Shown here one piece after another: positions 50,710-63,211 of a stretch of DNA of 64,000 nt. The notes beneath the pieces were generated by a model. The model ran no database searches. It was not told where the DNA came from and saw only the letters and a program-made list of their open reading frames with translations. The position numbers and the translations under genes were made by a program. Positions within the stretch are counted from its first letter, which is position 1, and each line of letters starts with the position of its first letter. Source of the stretch: Drosophila miranda (taxonomy: Eukaryota > Arthropoda > Insecta > Diptera > Drosophilidae); assembly GCF_003369915.1 (NCBI RefSeq), contig NC_046674.1, positions 4,340,001-4,404,000 on the forward strand, read 5' to 3'.

Positions 50710-52361
50710 ATGCAAGTGAATGAAATGGCGACAACCACCATCGAAGAGAATGCTTTTGCATTAGGAAAGCGAGATGCACCGGAACAGATTCAACTGGATC
50801 CTGAGGTTCGAGGCGGTGTTTTTTTTTTTTTTTTTGGTGGCTACAAAAAAATTACCTGCTTGCAGCGTCTCTGGAAGACGCAATGGCTCACCGATTATGC
50901 CCAGGACATATTTGTGAACATGAAGGAGGCAGAGATGCGTCGTCGTCCCATATTATTCAACTCCATGCAGCTGGAGGAGCGCCCCAAATTGTTGCAGCTT
51001 TGTCAATTCGCAGCGCAAAAGTACAAACTGAATCGCGCCTCAGTGCATTTGGGTAAATGTGTGCGAATATCCTGCTGCTATTGATCACTCACATTCCTAA
51101 ATCCAATCCCACTTAACCAGGTATCTACTATATGGATTGTATGACCGACTACTACATGATTTGTAGCGAAAAACTGCAATTGCTGGCCCTCACATGTCTT
51201 CACATTGCGGCCCAGATCGAGGACAACGATGCGAGTGTGCCGCGCTACAGCGAACTGAACCGCCTGATACCTGATTCGTTGTACAACGTTTTCGAATACA
51301 ATGTGGTGGAGCGCAAGGTGCTGGCCAGCCTGAATTTTGAGCTAATGCGTCCCACCACGGTCAGCTTTGTGGAGTTTTTTGCTTGCAGCTTTCTCACGCG
51401 CAACGACTTCGCCAACAAGGCCATGCTGGAGAACAATCCTAGCGAGCAGAACGATCAATCGCCATTGCAGCTGCTGCTCCGCCTGGCAGACTGTACATTG
51501 AGCAGTAAGCATCGAGTGACTTTCCTATTAAAATCGTAATCAAGTGAACTATTTTCTCTTTCAGTTACAAGTTTTGCAAACGCGCGACCTTCTTTATTGG
51601 CCGCCGCCTGCATAGGTGCGGTGCGTCATCTAAGCGGACTCAAGTGCTGGTCACAGTATCTCTCCAAACTGACATCTTATCCGGAACACGAGGTTGAGCC
51701 ATTGGTGGGGGAGATCACAAAGTACTATAATTGGCAGCAGAACAGCTCCGTGGCGCTCAATGCCCTGCCAACATACGTAAACATGGGCCCATCTTCGGCA
51801 GATATCATTAATCCCAATTGGTCCACACCGGACTCTGGCGTTGGGGATTCGATGGTCATAGTGAAGGAATCGGTGACCGAGCAGTATGATATAACTACTG
51901 TGCCGGTGCAGAAACCTGCTGTTCCATGGTCCGATCTAGCTGGAGTTGTTCAAGAAGAGCCGCAGGAACAAGCTGTCTTTTCTCAAGGAGAGCTGCAGAT
52001 AGCAGCTGTCTATTCTCAAGGAGAGCTGCAGGAACAAGCTGTCTTTTCTCAGGGAGAGCTGCAGATAGCAGCTGTCTATTCTCAAGGAGAGCTGCAGGAA
52101 CAAGCTGTCTTTTCTCAGGGAGAGCTGCAGATAGCAGCTGTCTTTTCTCAAGGAGAGCTGCAGGAACAGACTGACTTACAATACAAAGAGCAGCCGAAAC
52201 AGACAACCTTACAGCTGAATGAATTAGCATTAGACTCCAAGGAAAAAGCGAAGAAATTAGATAAAGAAGTGATCATAAAAGAACTGGAACGTGCTTTCAA
52301 GCGTAAGCGTATAGATTATGACTGCCAAGATGAGCCGCAAGCGAAGCGTCTGACCGACTGA
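50710..52361 (+). CDS. CycJ: Cyclin J, copy 6 (487 aa, expanded tail)
   Basis: Exons: 50710-50805, 50866-51052, 51121-51504, 51565-52361, giving 487 codons plus TGA. Exon 3 has two in-frame losses against copies 1-5: one codon (FANKAML for FANYKAML) and 13 codons (SPLQLLLRL, lacking YESFAVMMSALSQ) in the C-terminal cyclin box. Substitutions against copy 1 in exon 3 are mostly amino-acid changing (T to M, P to Q, T to N, K to M, A to V, D to A). The tail has three 22-residue repeats. VPWSDLAGVV and YDITTVPV are shared with copy 8. Ends AKRLTD. Confidence 0.9.
51963..52160 (+). repeat. 66-bp coding minisatellite, three units (CycJ copy 6)
   Basis: 198 bp, exactly three 66-bp units in the last exon. 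The last unit reads QIAAVFSQGEL where earlier ones have QIAAVYSQGEL, the same order as in copies 7 and 8. Confidence 0.92.
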
Positions 52362-52657
52362 CCAATTTCAAGATTTTGATTCGGTAATCAGGTTTACCGA
52401 AGACCAAAACACTCACAAGCTCAAGCGCACTGAAGATGATTGCTAAGCAAATAGGTTTATAATTTCATAGATGTACCAGAAACACTTACACACTATTCTT
52501 TCAACACATACCCCACGCGGATGGGTATACTTCAAAATCATGCTGTTTCTCATGCGATATCCCCATTCAATTGTATTGAACACTCCCATATCGTAATTCA
52601 TACACAAAAATTTCTCTTTATTGTATTTTTATTGTATAATGGGAATCATTCTATTAT

Positions 52658-55298
52658 CAAACATATATCAGCTGTCTATCAGCTAGACGTGGGTCGACGT
52701 GGTCGAGTATTTGGGGTACAAGAAGGGGGAAAAGGACTCCCTGAAGTAGAACTGGGGAGAAACAGTCACCGAATCAACGGTATGGCTCGACCGATCCAAT
52801 CCATCCCCAAAGCAACAAATATATCATACCAAATATAGAAGTCCCATTCATCCACTTTCAGATGCTTCGGGATATGGAGGAATTAAAGCTTAAAGACTCA
52901 TCGAGCGCCAGAAGTCCACCATCGAACTGTTAACCAGCTCAGGCCGTCAAAAGTTTGAACTGGAAAACGTGCAGATGACATTTGTGCCAAAGAAGGGCGA
53001 CTGGGTGACACTCAAATGTGGACAAGCAGGGGGAAATTCTCGAGTTGCTGAAGGTGTTTCCAGCACGCATCCTCTCGAACCAAAAGGTCGAGGTTGAACG
53101 CTGTTTCCCAGAGTTCGTTGATCTTGGCAACTATGCCTATTTGCTGCGGGAGACTTTCCCCACTGGTACAGATCTTCACACGGGCGATTACGTCCTGGCG
53201 GATCTCATCGAATGTGCTTACGTAAGTTGAATATGATGGGATGAATGGGAACATTAAATATAAATTTTTGCAATAATCCCTACTCCTTCAGTCGAAATTC
53301 ACGCATCGCGCCATCAAAGTGACCCCGCATCAAGAAAGAGAAGACCTATTGCGCCGCTCGGGCGGTCACCATCACTGGCTCAAACCGCTGTATAACCACC
53401 GAGGTGTATGAGAAGCGTAAGATCAACCTCCAGGTACAAAACAATACGAATCGCAATTTGGAGCTTCTGAAAGTCCAGCTACAGAATGGGGCCTAGTCAT
53501 ATATGAGTGTGATCGAGCCAATTGCCAAGACCAGTATTACTGTTGACGACAGCCCTTTGGTGATCCTTGAGGTGGAGTTCCGCTGCATCGGCGAATGGGC
53601 GGAGAAATATACCCTGCACTTCGATAATTTTAAGGTGGAGCGCATTTTCAAGATCATTGCCTGCAAAACACAGAAGCAGGCCGACGAGGCGAGCATCATC
53701 TGGTTGCGACCGAATGTTTGGTGATGCATTGGCGGCTTTGAAGTTCCAGAGATTCTGCGCAATGTCTACCTGAGAGAATCCCAGGTCGATGACCTAGAGA
53801 GATTGTATCCGTGCTCGAAAGAGGCCCTGTGCATGGCCAACTATGTGCAGCGCTTCTGTTTCTTCTTGCATCTGGAGGAAATGGAAGTGCTCATTAGGAT
53901 TCGAAGATTTGACAGACACAGGGCTCACATGAAAAGGGAAGGGGAGTACCTATCCCTCAAAATCGAGTAGGGAAGGGGAGCACCTCTCCCATGGGCGATC
54001 AGTTCAGAAGCGAGCCGTCTTTAATATCCTGCGGGGCGAGGCCAAGAACCTGCCGTACGTGATCTTCGGTCCGCCCGGACCCGGCCAGACCGTCACCCTG
54101 GTGGAGGCGGTGCTGCAGATGGTACAAAATCGCATCTTGGTGGCCGCACCCTCGAACATTGTCGCGGATCTCATTAGCAAGCTAATCATTGCCATCAAAG
54201 CGCTGACCACTGGCGAATTCATTCGAATCGTCCGGCAAAGTCTGATTAAGGAAGAACTCATTCCACCCGAGCTTATGCCCCACTGTGCCACCTTGGACAT
54301 ATGCGCCAAAGAAACCGCTGAAGACACCGTAAGTACATTCCATTCCATTCAGTTCTTCTAAAGCAATCTGTAACTCTGAATCTCCCCATCCCGCTCAGAT
54401 GCTATTCACCAAGACATTTCCGGGCGGACACTTCACTCACCTGTTTATGGATGAGACTGGCCAGTCGACCGAGCCGGAGACGCTGATGCCGGCAGCTCTG
54501 CTTTCCAAGGATCGGGGTCGGGTCATCCTGGCCGGTGATCCGCATTAGTTGCAGCCTGTAGTTCACAGCAGCTATGGACGTGCCTGTGGTTTCGGCACCT
54601 CCATGCTGGAGCGCCTGCTGAACACTCGAACTATCGGGCCCTGCCCTCGGTCATGGCCACATATAGTAAGCTGTTCTATGACTATGAATTGATACCAACG
54701 GTATCCGAGAAGGATTCCCGAGAGGCCACCTTGTTGGCCACAGTGCAGTCCCTACTAGGTACTGGCAAGCCGCGCAACCACGGTGTCTGTTTCTTTGAGA
54801 TGAAGGGGCAGGATATGCAGCACCCAGACTCTGCCTCGTGGTACGATGATCTCGAAGCCACGGAGTTATATCTCATGGTCTTATCGCTGTATTGTCGCGG
54901 AGTGACTTCCGACCAAATTGGTCTTCTGACGCCCTATGCGAAGCAGGCGAAGACGTTAAGGGGCATGTTCATGGACACAGATATTGTCATGCCGAAGGTT
55001 GACTCGATTGAAAAGTTCCAAGGACAGGTGAGCAGACATGAAGTCTTATGCAATCTATATAGTATGTAATGTATATTCTTGATCTACAAATATAACCCAG
55101 GAGCGCGACATAATGCTGATTTCCACTGTGCGCTCCACTGGAGACCATATAAGCCATAAGCGCATAATTTTGGCCATAGCGCGCGCCCGCGCATTTTTGG
55201 TCATATACGGTAATCCCCATCTCCTCAGCGTCGACGACAATTGGCGTCATCTCATCAACCATAGCTTTATTTCCAAATGGAATACAAATAAATATTAG
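52658..55298 (+). pseudogene. armi: armi pseudogene, copy 7 (5'-truncated, 3' end in frame)
   Basis: Right-hand subfamily. Unlike copies 1-6, the last exon is open from MLISTVRSTGDHISH through ARARAFLVIYGNPHLLSVDD to NTNKY and stop, the SF1 helicase motif VI region (family usually TRARA). It shares MLFTKT with copy 3. Stops after LQNGA, RPNVW and DPH, the internal deletion and GPPGPGQT are as in all copies. Confidence 0.88.
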
Positions 55299-56020
55299 AA
55301 CGAAGAACGAACGAAAAACATACTCATTGTGGGAAAGAAATTTCATGATTACTGTAAGGGGTATGTATACATACGTATGTATGTATGTATGTATGTATGT
55401 ATATGTGTACATTTCAGTTTATAAAGAGAAATCCACATATGTGTGTGGTTTTTGGGGCAAACTAACGATGTCCGTATGTCCGTTTCTCTACAAATTGGCC
55501 TTTGGTAGCCAAAATGGGGCTAGTAAAAAACTGTCAGGAAGCAGCCGCCCGTTTTATGGTGTCGCTGCGAAGAAAGAGATAGCATGAGAGAAAAAAAACG
55601 CAAAATTAGTGTTCGTAGCCGTCGTCGGACACTATGTTTTTCAACACACAAGACCCGCGAAGCCAGCAGAATTTGATCTTTAAGGGGTAACAATCGATCA
55701 TCTCTGCCTCAGGCGCCGCTCCCAGCGAAACTGGTGAGCCAAACTGACGCATATATATCCCTATCTATCGTTCCCACTGCATGCATTTCCCTTAAGACTG
55801 TCTCTGTTTTCGCAGTTTAGTAAATTTTAATTAAATAAGTGCGCTGCGACAGCCAAAGTCTGGCAGCCCTGTTCTTTTAAGCGACAGCACACGGCGGGCG
55901 GTCACATTGACAAGACCCGTTAGAGCGGCCATGTTTTTCTTGTTGTGTTCTTTGTAAAAAAAAGCCGCAGGTCATAATTTTTGTAGACTGCGGAATTAGA
56001 TTAAAAAAAACGTAATTTTA

Positions 56021-57607
56021 ATGCAAGTGAATGAAATGGCGACAACCACCATCGAAGAGAATGCTTTTGCATTAGGAAAGCGAGATGCACCGGAACAGAT
56101 TCAACTGGATCCTGAGGTTCGAGGCGGTGTTTTTTTTTTTTTTTTTTGGTGGCTACAAAAAAATTACCTGCTTGCAGCGTCTCTGGAAGACGCAATGGCT
56201 CACCGATTATGCCCAGGACATATTTGTGAACATGAAGGAGGCAGAGATGCGTCGTCGTCCCATATTATTCAACTCCATGCAGCTGGAGGAGCGCCCCAAA
56301 TTGTTGCAGCTTTGTCAATTCGCAGCGCAAAAGTACAAACTGAATCGCGCCTCAGTGCATTTGGGTAAATGTGTGCGAATATCCTGCTGCTATTGATCAC
56401 TCACATTCCTAAATCCAATCCCACTTAACCAGGTATCTACTATATGGATTGTATGACCGACTACTACACGATTTGTAGCGAAAAACTGCAATTGCTGGCC
56501 CTCACATGTCTTCACATTGCGGCCCAGATCGAGGACAACGATGCGAGTGTGCCGCGCTACAGCGAACTGAACCGCCTGATACCTGATTCGTTGTACAACG
56601 TTTTCGAATACAATGTGGTGGAGCGCAAGGTGCTGGCCAGCCTGAATTTTGAGCTAATGCGTCCCACCACGGTCAGCTTTGTGGAGTTTTTTGCTTGCAG
56701 CTTTCTCACGCGCAACGACTTCGCCAACAAGGCCATGCTGGAGAACAATCCTAGCGAGCAGAACGATCAATCGCCATTGCAGCTGCTGCTCCGCCTGGCA
56801 GACTGTACATTGAGCAGTAAGCATCGAGTGACTTTCCTATTAAAATCGTAATCAAGTGAACTATTTTCTCTTTCAGTTACAAGTTTTGCAAACGCGCGAC
56901 CTTCTTTATTGGCCGCCGCCTGCATAGGTGCGGTGCGTCATCTAAGCGGACTCAAGTGCTGGTCACAGTATCTCTCCAAACTGACATCTTATCCGGAACA
57001 CGAGGTTGAGCCATTGGTGGGGGAGATCACAAAGTACTATAATTGGCAGCAGAACAGCTCCGTGGCGCTCAATGCCCTGCCAACATACGTAAACATGGGC
57101 CCATCTTCGGCAGATATCATTAATCCCAATTGGTCCACACCGGACTCTGGCGTTGGGGATTCGATGGTCATAGTGAAGGAATCGGTGACCGAGCAGTATG
57201 ATATAATTACTGTGCCGGTGCAGAAACCTGCTGTTCCAGGGTCCGATCTAGCTGGAGTTGTTCAAGAAGAGCCGCAGGAACAAGCTGTCTTTTCTCAAGG
57301 AGAGCTGCAGATAGCAGCTGTCTATTCTCAAGGAGAGCTGCAGGAACAAGCTGTCTTTTCTCAGGGAGAGCTGCAGATAGCAGCTGTCTTTTCTCAAGGA
57401 GAGCTGCAGGAACAGACTGACTTACAATACAAAGAGCAGCCGAAACAGACAACCTTACAGCTGAATGAATTAGCATTAGACTCCAAGGAAAAAGCGAAGA
57501 AATTAGATAAAGAAGTGATCATAAAAGAACTGGAACGTGCTTTCAAGCGTAAGCGTATAGATTATGACTGCCAAGATGAGCCGCAAGCGAAGCGTCTGAC
57601 CGACTGA
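56021..57607 (+). CDS. CycJ: Cyclin J, copy 7 (465 aa, expanded tail)
   Basis: Exons: 56021-56116, 56178-56364, 56433-56816, 56877-57607, giving 465 codons plus TGA. Exon 3 carries the same two in-frame losses as copies 6 and 8. It has TICSEK (as copies 1-4) where copy 6 has MICSEK. The tail has two 22-residue repeats and the VPGSDLAGVV, YDIITVPV readings, unlike its neighbours 6 and 8. Ends AKRLTD. Confidence 0.9.
57275..57406 (+). repeat. 66-bp coding minisatellite, two units (CycJ copy 7)
   Basis: 132 bp, two 66-bp units, in frame. One full unit fewer than in copies 6 and 8 on either side. Confidence 0.92.
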
Positions 57608-57903
57608 CCAATTTCAAGATTTTGATTCGGTAATCAGGTTTACCGAAGACCAAAACACTCACAAGCTCAAGCGCACTGAAGATGATTGCTAAGCAAATAG
57701 GTTTATAATTTCATAGATGTACCAGAAACACTTACACACTATTCTTTCAACACATACCCCACGCGGATGGGTATACTTCAAAATCATGCTGTTTCTCATG
57801 CGATATCCCCATTCAATTGTATTGAACACTCCCATATCGTAATTCATACACAAAAATTTCTCTTTATTGTATTTTTATTGTATAATGGGAATCATTCTAC
57901 TAT

Positions 57904-60544
57904 CAAACATATATCAGCTGTCTATCAGCTAGACGTGGGTCGACGTGGTCGAGTATTTGGGGTACAAGAAGGGGGAAAAGGACTCCCTGAAGTAGAACTG
58001 GGGAGAAACAGTCACCGAATCAACGGTATGGCTCGACCGATCCAATCCATCCCCAAAGCAACAAATATATCATACCAAATATAGAAGTCCCATTCATCCA
58101 CTTTCAGATGCTTCGGGATATGGAGGAATTAAAGCTTAAAGACTCATCGAGCGCCAGAAGTCCACCATCGAACTGTTAACCAGCTCAGGCCGTCAAAAGT
58201 TTGAACTGGAAAACGTGCAGATGACATTTGTGCCAAAGAAGGGCGACTGGGTGACACTCAAATGTGGACAAGCAGGGGGAAATTCTCGAGTTGCTGAAGG
58301 TGTTTCCAGCACGCATCCTCTCGAACCAAAAGGTCGAGGTTGAACGCTGTTTCCCAGAGTTCGTTGATCTTGGCAACTATGGCTATTTGCTGCGGGAGAC
58401 TTTCCCTACTGGTACAGATCTTCACACTGGCGATTACGTCCTGGCGGATCTCATCGAATGTGCTTACGTAAGTTGAATATGATGGGATGAATGGGAACAT
58501 TAAATATAAATTTTTGCAATAATCCTTACTCCTTCAGTCGAAATTCACGCATCGCGCCATCAAAGTGACCCCGTATCAAGAAAGAGAAGACCTATTGCGC
58601 CGCTCGGGCGGTCACCATCACTGGCGCAAACCGCTTTATAACCACCGAGGTGTATGAGAAGCGTAAGATCAACCTCCAGGTACAAAAAATTACGAATCGC
58701 AATTTGGAGCTTCTGAAAGTCCAGCTACAGAATGGGGCCTAGTCATATATGAGTGTGATCGAGCCAATTGCCAAGACCAGTATTACTGTTGACGACAGCC
58801 CTTTGGTGATCCTTGAGGTGGAGTTCCGCTGCATCGGCGAATGGGCGGAGAAATATACCCTGCACTTCGATAATTTTAAGGTGGAGCGCATTTTCAAGAT
58901 CATTGCCTGCAAAACACAGAAGCAGGCCGACGAGGCGAGCATCATCTGGTTGCGACCGAATGTTTGGTGATGCATTGGCGGCTTTGAAGTTCCAGAGATT
59001 CTGCGCAATGTCTACCTGAGAGAATCCCAGGTCGATGACCTAGAAAGATTGTATCCGTGCTCCAAAGAGGCCCTGTGCATGGCCAACTATGTGCAGCGCT
59101 TCTGTTTCTTCTTGCATCTGGAGGAAATGGAAGTGCTCATTAGGATTCGAAGATTTGACAGACACAGGGCTCACGTGAAAAGGGAAGGGGAGTACCTATC
59201 CCTCAAAATCGAGTAGGGAAGGGGAGCACCTCTCCCATGGGCGAGCAGTTCAGATGCGAGCCGTCTTTAATATCCTGCGGGGCGAGGCCAAGAACCTGCC
59301 GTACGTGATCTTCGGTCCGCCCGGACCCGGCCAGACCGTCACCCTGGTGGAGGCGGTGCTGCAGATGGTACAAAATCGCATCTTGGTGGCCGCACCCTCG
59401 AACATTGTCGCGGATCTCATTAGCAAGCTAATCATTGCCATCAAAGCGCTGACCACTGGCGAATTCATTCGAATCGTCCGGCAAAGTCTGATTAAGGAAG
59501 AACTCATTCCACCCGAGCTTATGCCCCACTGTGCCACCTTGGACATATGCGCCAAAGAAACCGCTGAAGACACCGTAATGACATTCCATTCCATTCAGTT
59601 CTTCTAAAGCAATCTGTAACTCTGAATCTCCCCATCCCGCTCAGATGCTAATCACCAAGACATTTCCGGGCGGACACTTCACTCACCTGTTTATGGATGA
59701 GACTGGCCAGTCGACCGAGCCGGAGACGCTGATGCCGGCAGCTCTGCTTTCCAAGGATCGGGGTCGGGTCATCCTGGCCGGTGATCCGCATTAGTTGCAG
59801 CCTGTAGTTCACAGCAGCTATGGACGTGCCTGTGGTTTCGGCACCTCCATGCTGGAGCGCCTGCTGAACACTCGAACTATCGGGCCCTGCCCTCGGTCAT
59901 GGCCACATATAGTAAGCTGTTCTATGACTATGAATTGATACCAACGGTATCCGAGAAGGATTCCCGAGAGGCCACCTTGTTGGCCACAGTGCAGTCCCTA
60001 CTAGGTACTGGCAAGCCGCGCAACCACGGTGTCTGTTTCTTTGAGATGAAGGGGCAGGATATGCAGCACCCAGACTCTGCCTCGTGGTACGATGATCTCG
60101 AAGCCACGGAGTTATATCTCATGGTCTTATCGCTGTATTGTCGCGGAGTGACTTCCGACCAAATTGGTCTTCTGACGCCCTATGCGAAGCAGGCGAAGAC
60201 GTTAAGGGGCATGTTCATGGACACAGATATTGTCATGCCGAAGGTTGACTCGATTGAAAAGTTCCAAGGACAGGTGAGCAGACATGAAGTCTTATGCAAT
60301 CTATATAGTATGTAATGTATATTCTTGATCTACAAATATAACCCAGGAGCGCGACATAATGCGGATTTCCACTGTGCGCTCCACTGGAGACCATATAAGC
60401 CATAAGCGCATAATTTTGGCCATAGCGCGCGCCCGCGCATTTTTGGTCATATACGGTAATCCCCATCTCCTCAGCGTCGACGACAATTGGCGTCATCTCA
60501 TCAACCATAGCTTTATTTCCAAATGGAATACAAATAAATATTAG
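57904..60544 (+). pseudogene. armi: armi pseudogene, copy 8 (5'-truncated, 3' end in frame)
   Basis: Right-hand subfamily, with the in-frame 3' end as copy 7. A tract at about 59040-59260 carries the CTAGAAAG, CTCACGTG and GAGCAGTTCAGATGCGAG variants otherwise found only in copy 3. Its donor after AEDT reads GTAATG instead of GTAAGT. Shared lesions are present. Confidence 0.88.
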
Positions 60545-61262
60545 AACGAAGAACGAACGAAAAACATACTCATTGTGGGAAAGAAATTTCATGATTACTG
60601 TAAGGGGTATGTATACATACGTATGTATGTATGTATGTATGTATATGTGTACATTTCAGTTTATAAAGAGAAATCCACATATGTGTGTGGTTTTTGGGGC
60701 AAACTAACGATGTCCGTATGTCCGTTTCTCTACAAATTGGCCTTTGGTAGCCAAAATGGGGCTAGTAAAAAACTGTCAGGAAGCAGCCGCCCGTTTTATG
60801 GTGTCGCTGCGAAGAAAGAGATAGCATGAGAGAAAAAAAACGCAAAATTAGTGTTCGTAGCCGTCGTCGGACACTATGTTTTTCAACACACAAGACCCGC
60901 GAAGCCAGCAGAATTTGATCTTTAAGGGGTAACAATCGATCATCTCTGCCCCAGGCGCCGCTCCCAGCGAAACTGGTGAGCCAAACTGACGCATATATAT
61001 CCCTATCTATCGTTCCCACTGCATGCATTTCCCTTAAGACTGTCTCTGTTTTCGCAGTTTAGTAAATTTTAATTAAATAAGTGCGCTGCGACAGCCAAAG
61101 TCTGGCAGCCCTGTTCTTTTAAGCGACAGCACACGGCGGGCGGTCACATTGACAAGACCCGTTAGAGCGGCCATGTTTTTCTTGTTGTGTTCTTTGTAAA
61201 AAAAAGCCGCAGGTCATAATTTTTGTAGACTGCGGAATTAGATTAAAAAAAAAGTAATTTTA

Positions 61263-62915
61263 ATGCAAGTGAATGAAATGGCGACAACCACCATCGAAGA
61301 GAATGCTTTTGCATTAGGAAAGCGAGATGCACCGGAACAGATTCAACGGGATCCTGAGGTTCGAGGCGGTGTTTTTTTTTTTTTTTTTTGGTGGCTACAA
61401 AAAAATTACCTGCTTGCAGCGTCTCTGGAAGACGCAATGGCTCACCGATTATGCCCAGGACATATTTGTGAACATGAAGGAGGCAGAGATGCGTCGTCGT
61501 CCCATATTATTCAACTCCATGCAGCTGGAGGAGCGCCCCAAATTGTTGCAGCTTTGTCAATTCGCAGCGCAAAAGTACAAACTGAATCGCGCCTCAGTGC
61601 ATTTGGGTAAATGTGTGCGAATATCCTGCTGCTATTGATCACTCACATTCCTAAATCCAATCCCACTTAACCAGGTATCTACTATATGGATTGTATGACC
61701 GACTACTACACGATTTGTAGCGAAAAACTGCAATTGCTGGCCCTCACATGTCTTCACATTGCGGCCCAGATCGAGGACAACGATGCGAGTGTGCCGCGCT
61801 ACAGCGAACTGAACCGCCTGATACCTGATTCGTTGTACAACGTTTTCGAATACAATGTGGTGGAGCGCAAGGTGCTGGCCAGCCTGAATTTTGAGCTAAT
61901 GCGTCCCACCACGGTCAGCTTTGTGGAGTTTTTTGCTTGCAGCTTTCTCACGCGCAACGACTTCGCCAACAAGGCCATGCTGGAGAACAATCCTAGCGAG
62001 CAGAACGATCAATCGCCATTGCAGCTGCTGCTCCGCCTGGCAGACTGTACATTGAGCAGTAAGCATCGAGTGACTTTCCTATTAAAATCGTAATCAAGTG
62101 AACTATTTTCTCTTTCAGTTACAAGTTTTGCAAACGCGCGACCTTCTTTATTGGCCGCCGCCTGCATAGGTGCGGTGCGTCATCTAAGCGGACTCAAGTG
62201 CTGGTCACAGTATCTCTCCAAACTGACATCTTATCCGGAACACGAGGTTGAGCCATTGGTGGGGGAGATCATAAAGTACTATAACTGGCAGCAGAACAGC
62301 TCCGTGGCGCTCAATGCCCTGCCAACATACGTAAACATGGGCCCATCTTCGGCAGATATCATTAATCCCAATTGGTCCACACCGGACTCTGGCGTTGGGG
62401 ATTCGATGGTCATAGTGAAGGAATCGGTGACCGAGCAGTATGATATAACTACTGTGCCGGTGCAGAAACCTGCTGTTCCATGGTCCGATCTAGCTGGAGT
62501 TGTTCAAGAAGAGCCGCAGGAACAAGCTGTCTTTTCTCAAGGAGAGCTGCAGATAGCAGCTGTCTATTCTCAAGGAGAGCTGCAGGAACAAGCTGTCTTT
62601 TCTCAGGGAGAGCTGCAGATAGCAGCTGTCTATTCTCAAGGAGAGCTGCAGGAACAAGCTGTCTTTTCTCAGGGAGAGCTGCAGATAGCAGCTGTCTTTT
62701 CTCAAGGAGAGCTGCAGGAACAGACTGACTTACAATACAAAGAGCAGCCGAAACAGACAACCTTACAGCTGAATGAATTAGCATTAGACTCCAAGGAAAA
62801 AGCGAAGAAATTAGATAAAGAAGTGATCATAAAAGAACTGGAACGTGCTTTCAAGCGTAAGCGTATAGATTATGACTGCCAAGATGAGCCGCAAGCGAAG
62901 CGTCTGACCGACTGA
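61263..62915 (+). CDS. CycJ: Cyclin J, copy 8 (487 aa, expanded tail)
   Basis: Exons: 61263-61358, 61420-61606, 61675-62058, 62119-62915, giving 487 codons plus TGA. It reads EQIQRDPE where copies 6 and 7 have EQIQLDPE. Exon 3 has the same in-frame losses as copies 6 and 7. The tail has three 22-residue repeats and shares VPWSDLAGVV and YDITTVPV with copy 6, skipping copy 7. Ends AKRLTD. Confidence 0.9.
62517..62714 (+). repeat. 66-bp coding minisatellite, three units (CycJ copy 8)
   Basis: 198 bp, three 66-bp units in frame, with the same internal variant order as copy 6. Confidence 0.92.
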
Positions 62916-63211
62916 CCAATTTCAAGATTTTGATTCGGTAATCAGGTTTACCGAAGACCAAAACACTCACAAGCTCAAGCGCACTGAAGATGATTGCTAA
63001 GCAAATAGGTTTATAATTTCATAGATGTACCAGAAACACTTACACACTATTCTTTCAACACATACCCCACGCGGATGGGTATACTTCAAAATCATGCTGT
63101 TTCTCATGCGATATCCCCATTCAATTGTATTGAACACTCCCATATCGTAATTCATACACAAAAATTTCTCTTTATTGTATTTTTATTGTATAATGGGAAT
63201 CATTCTATTAT

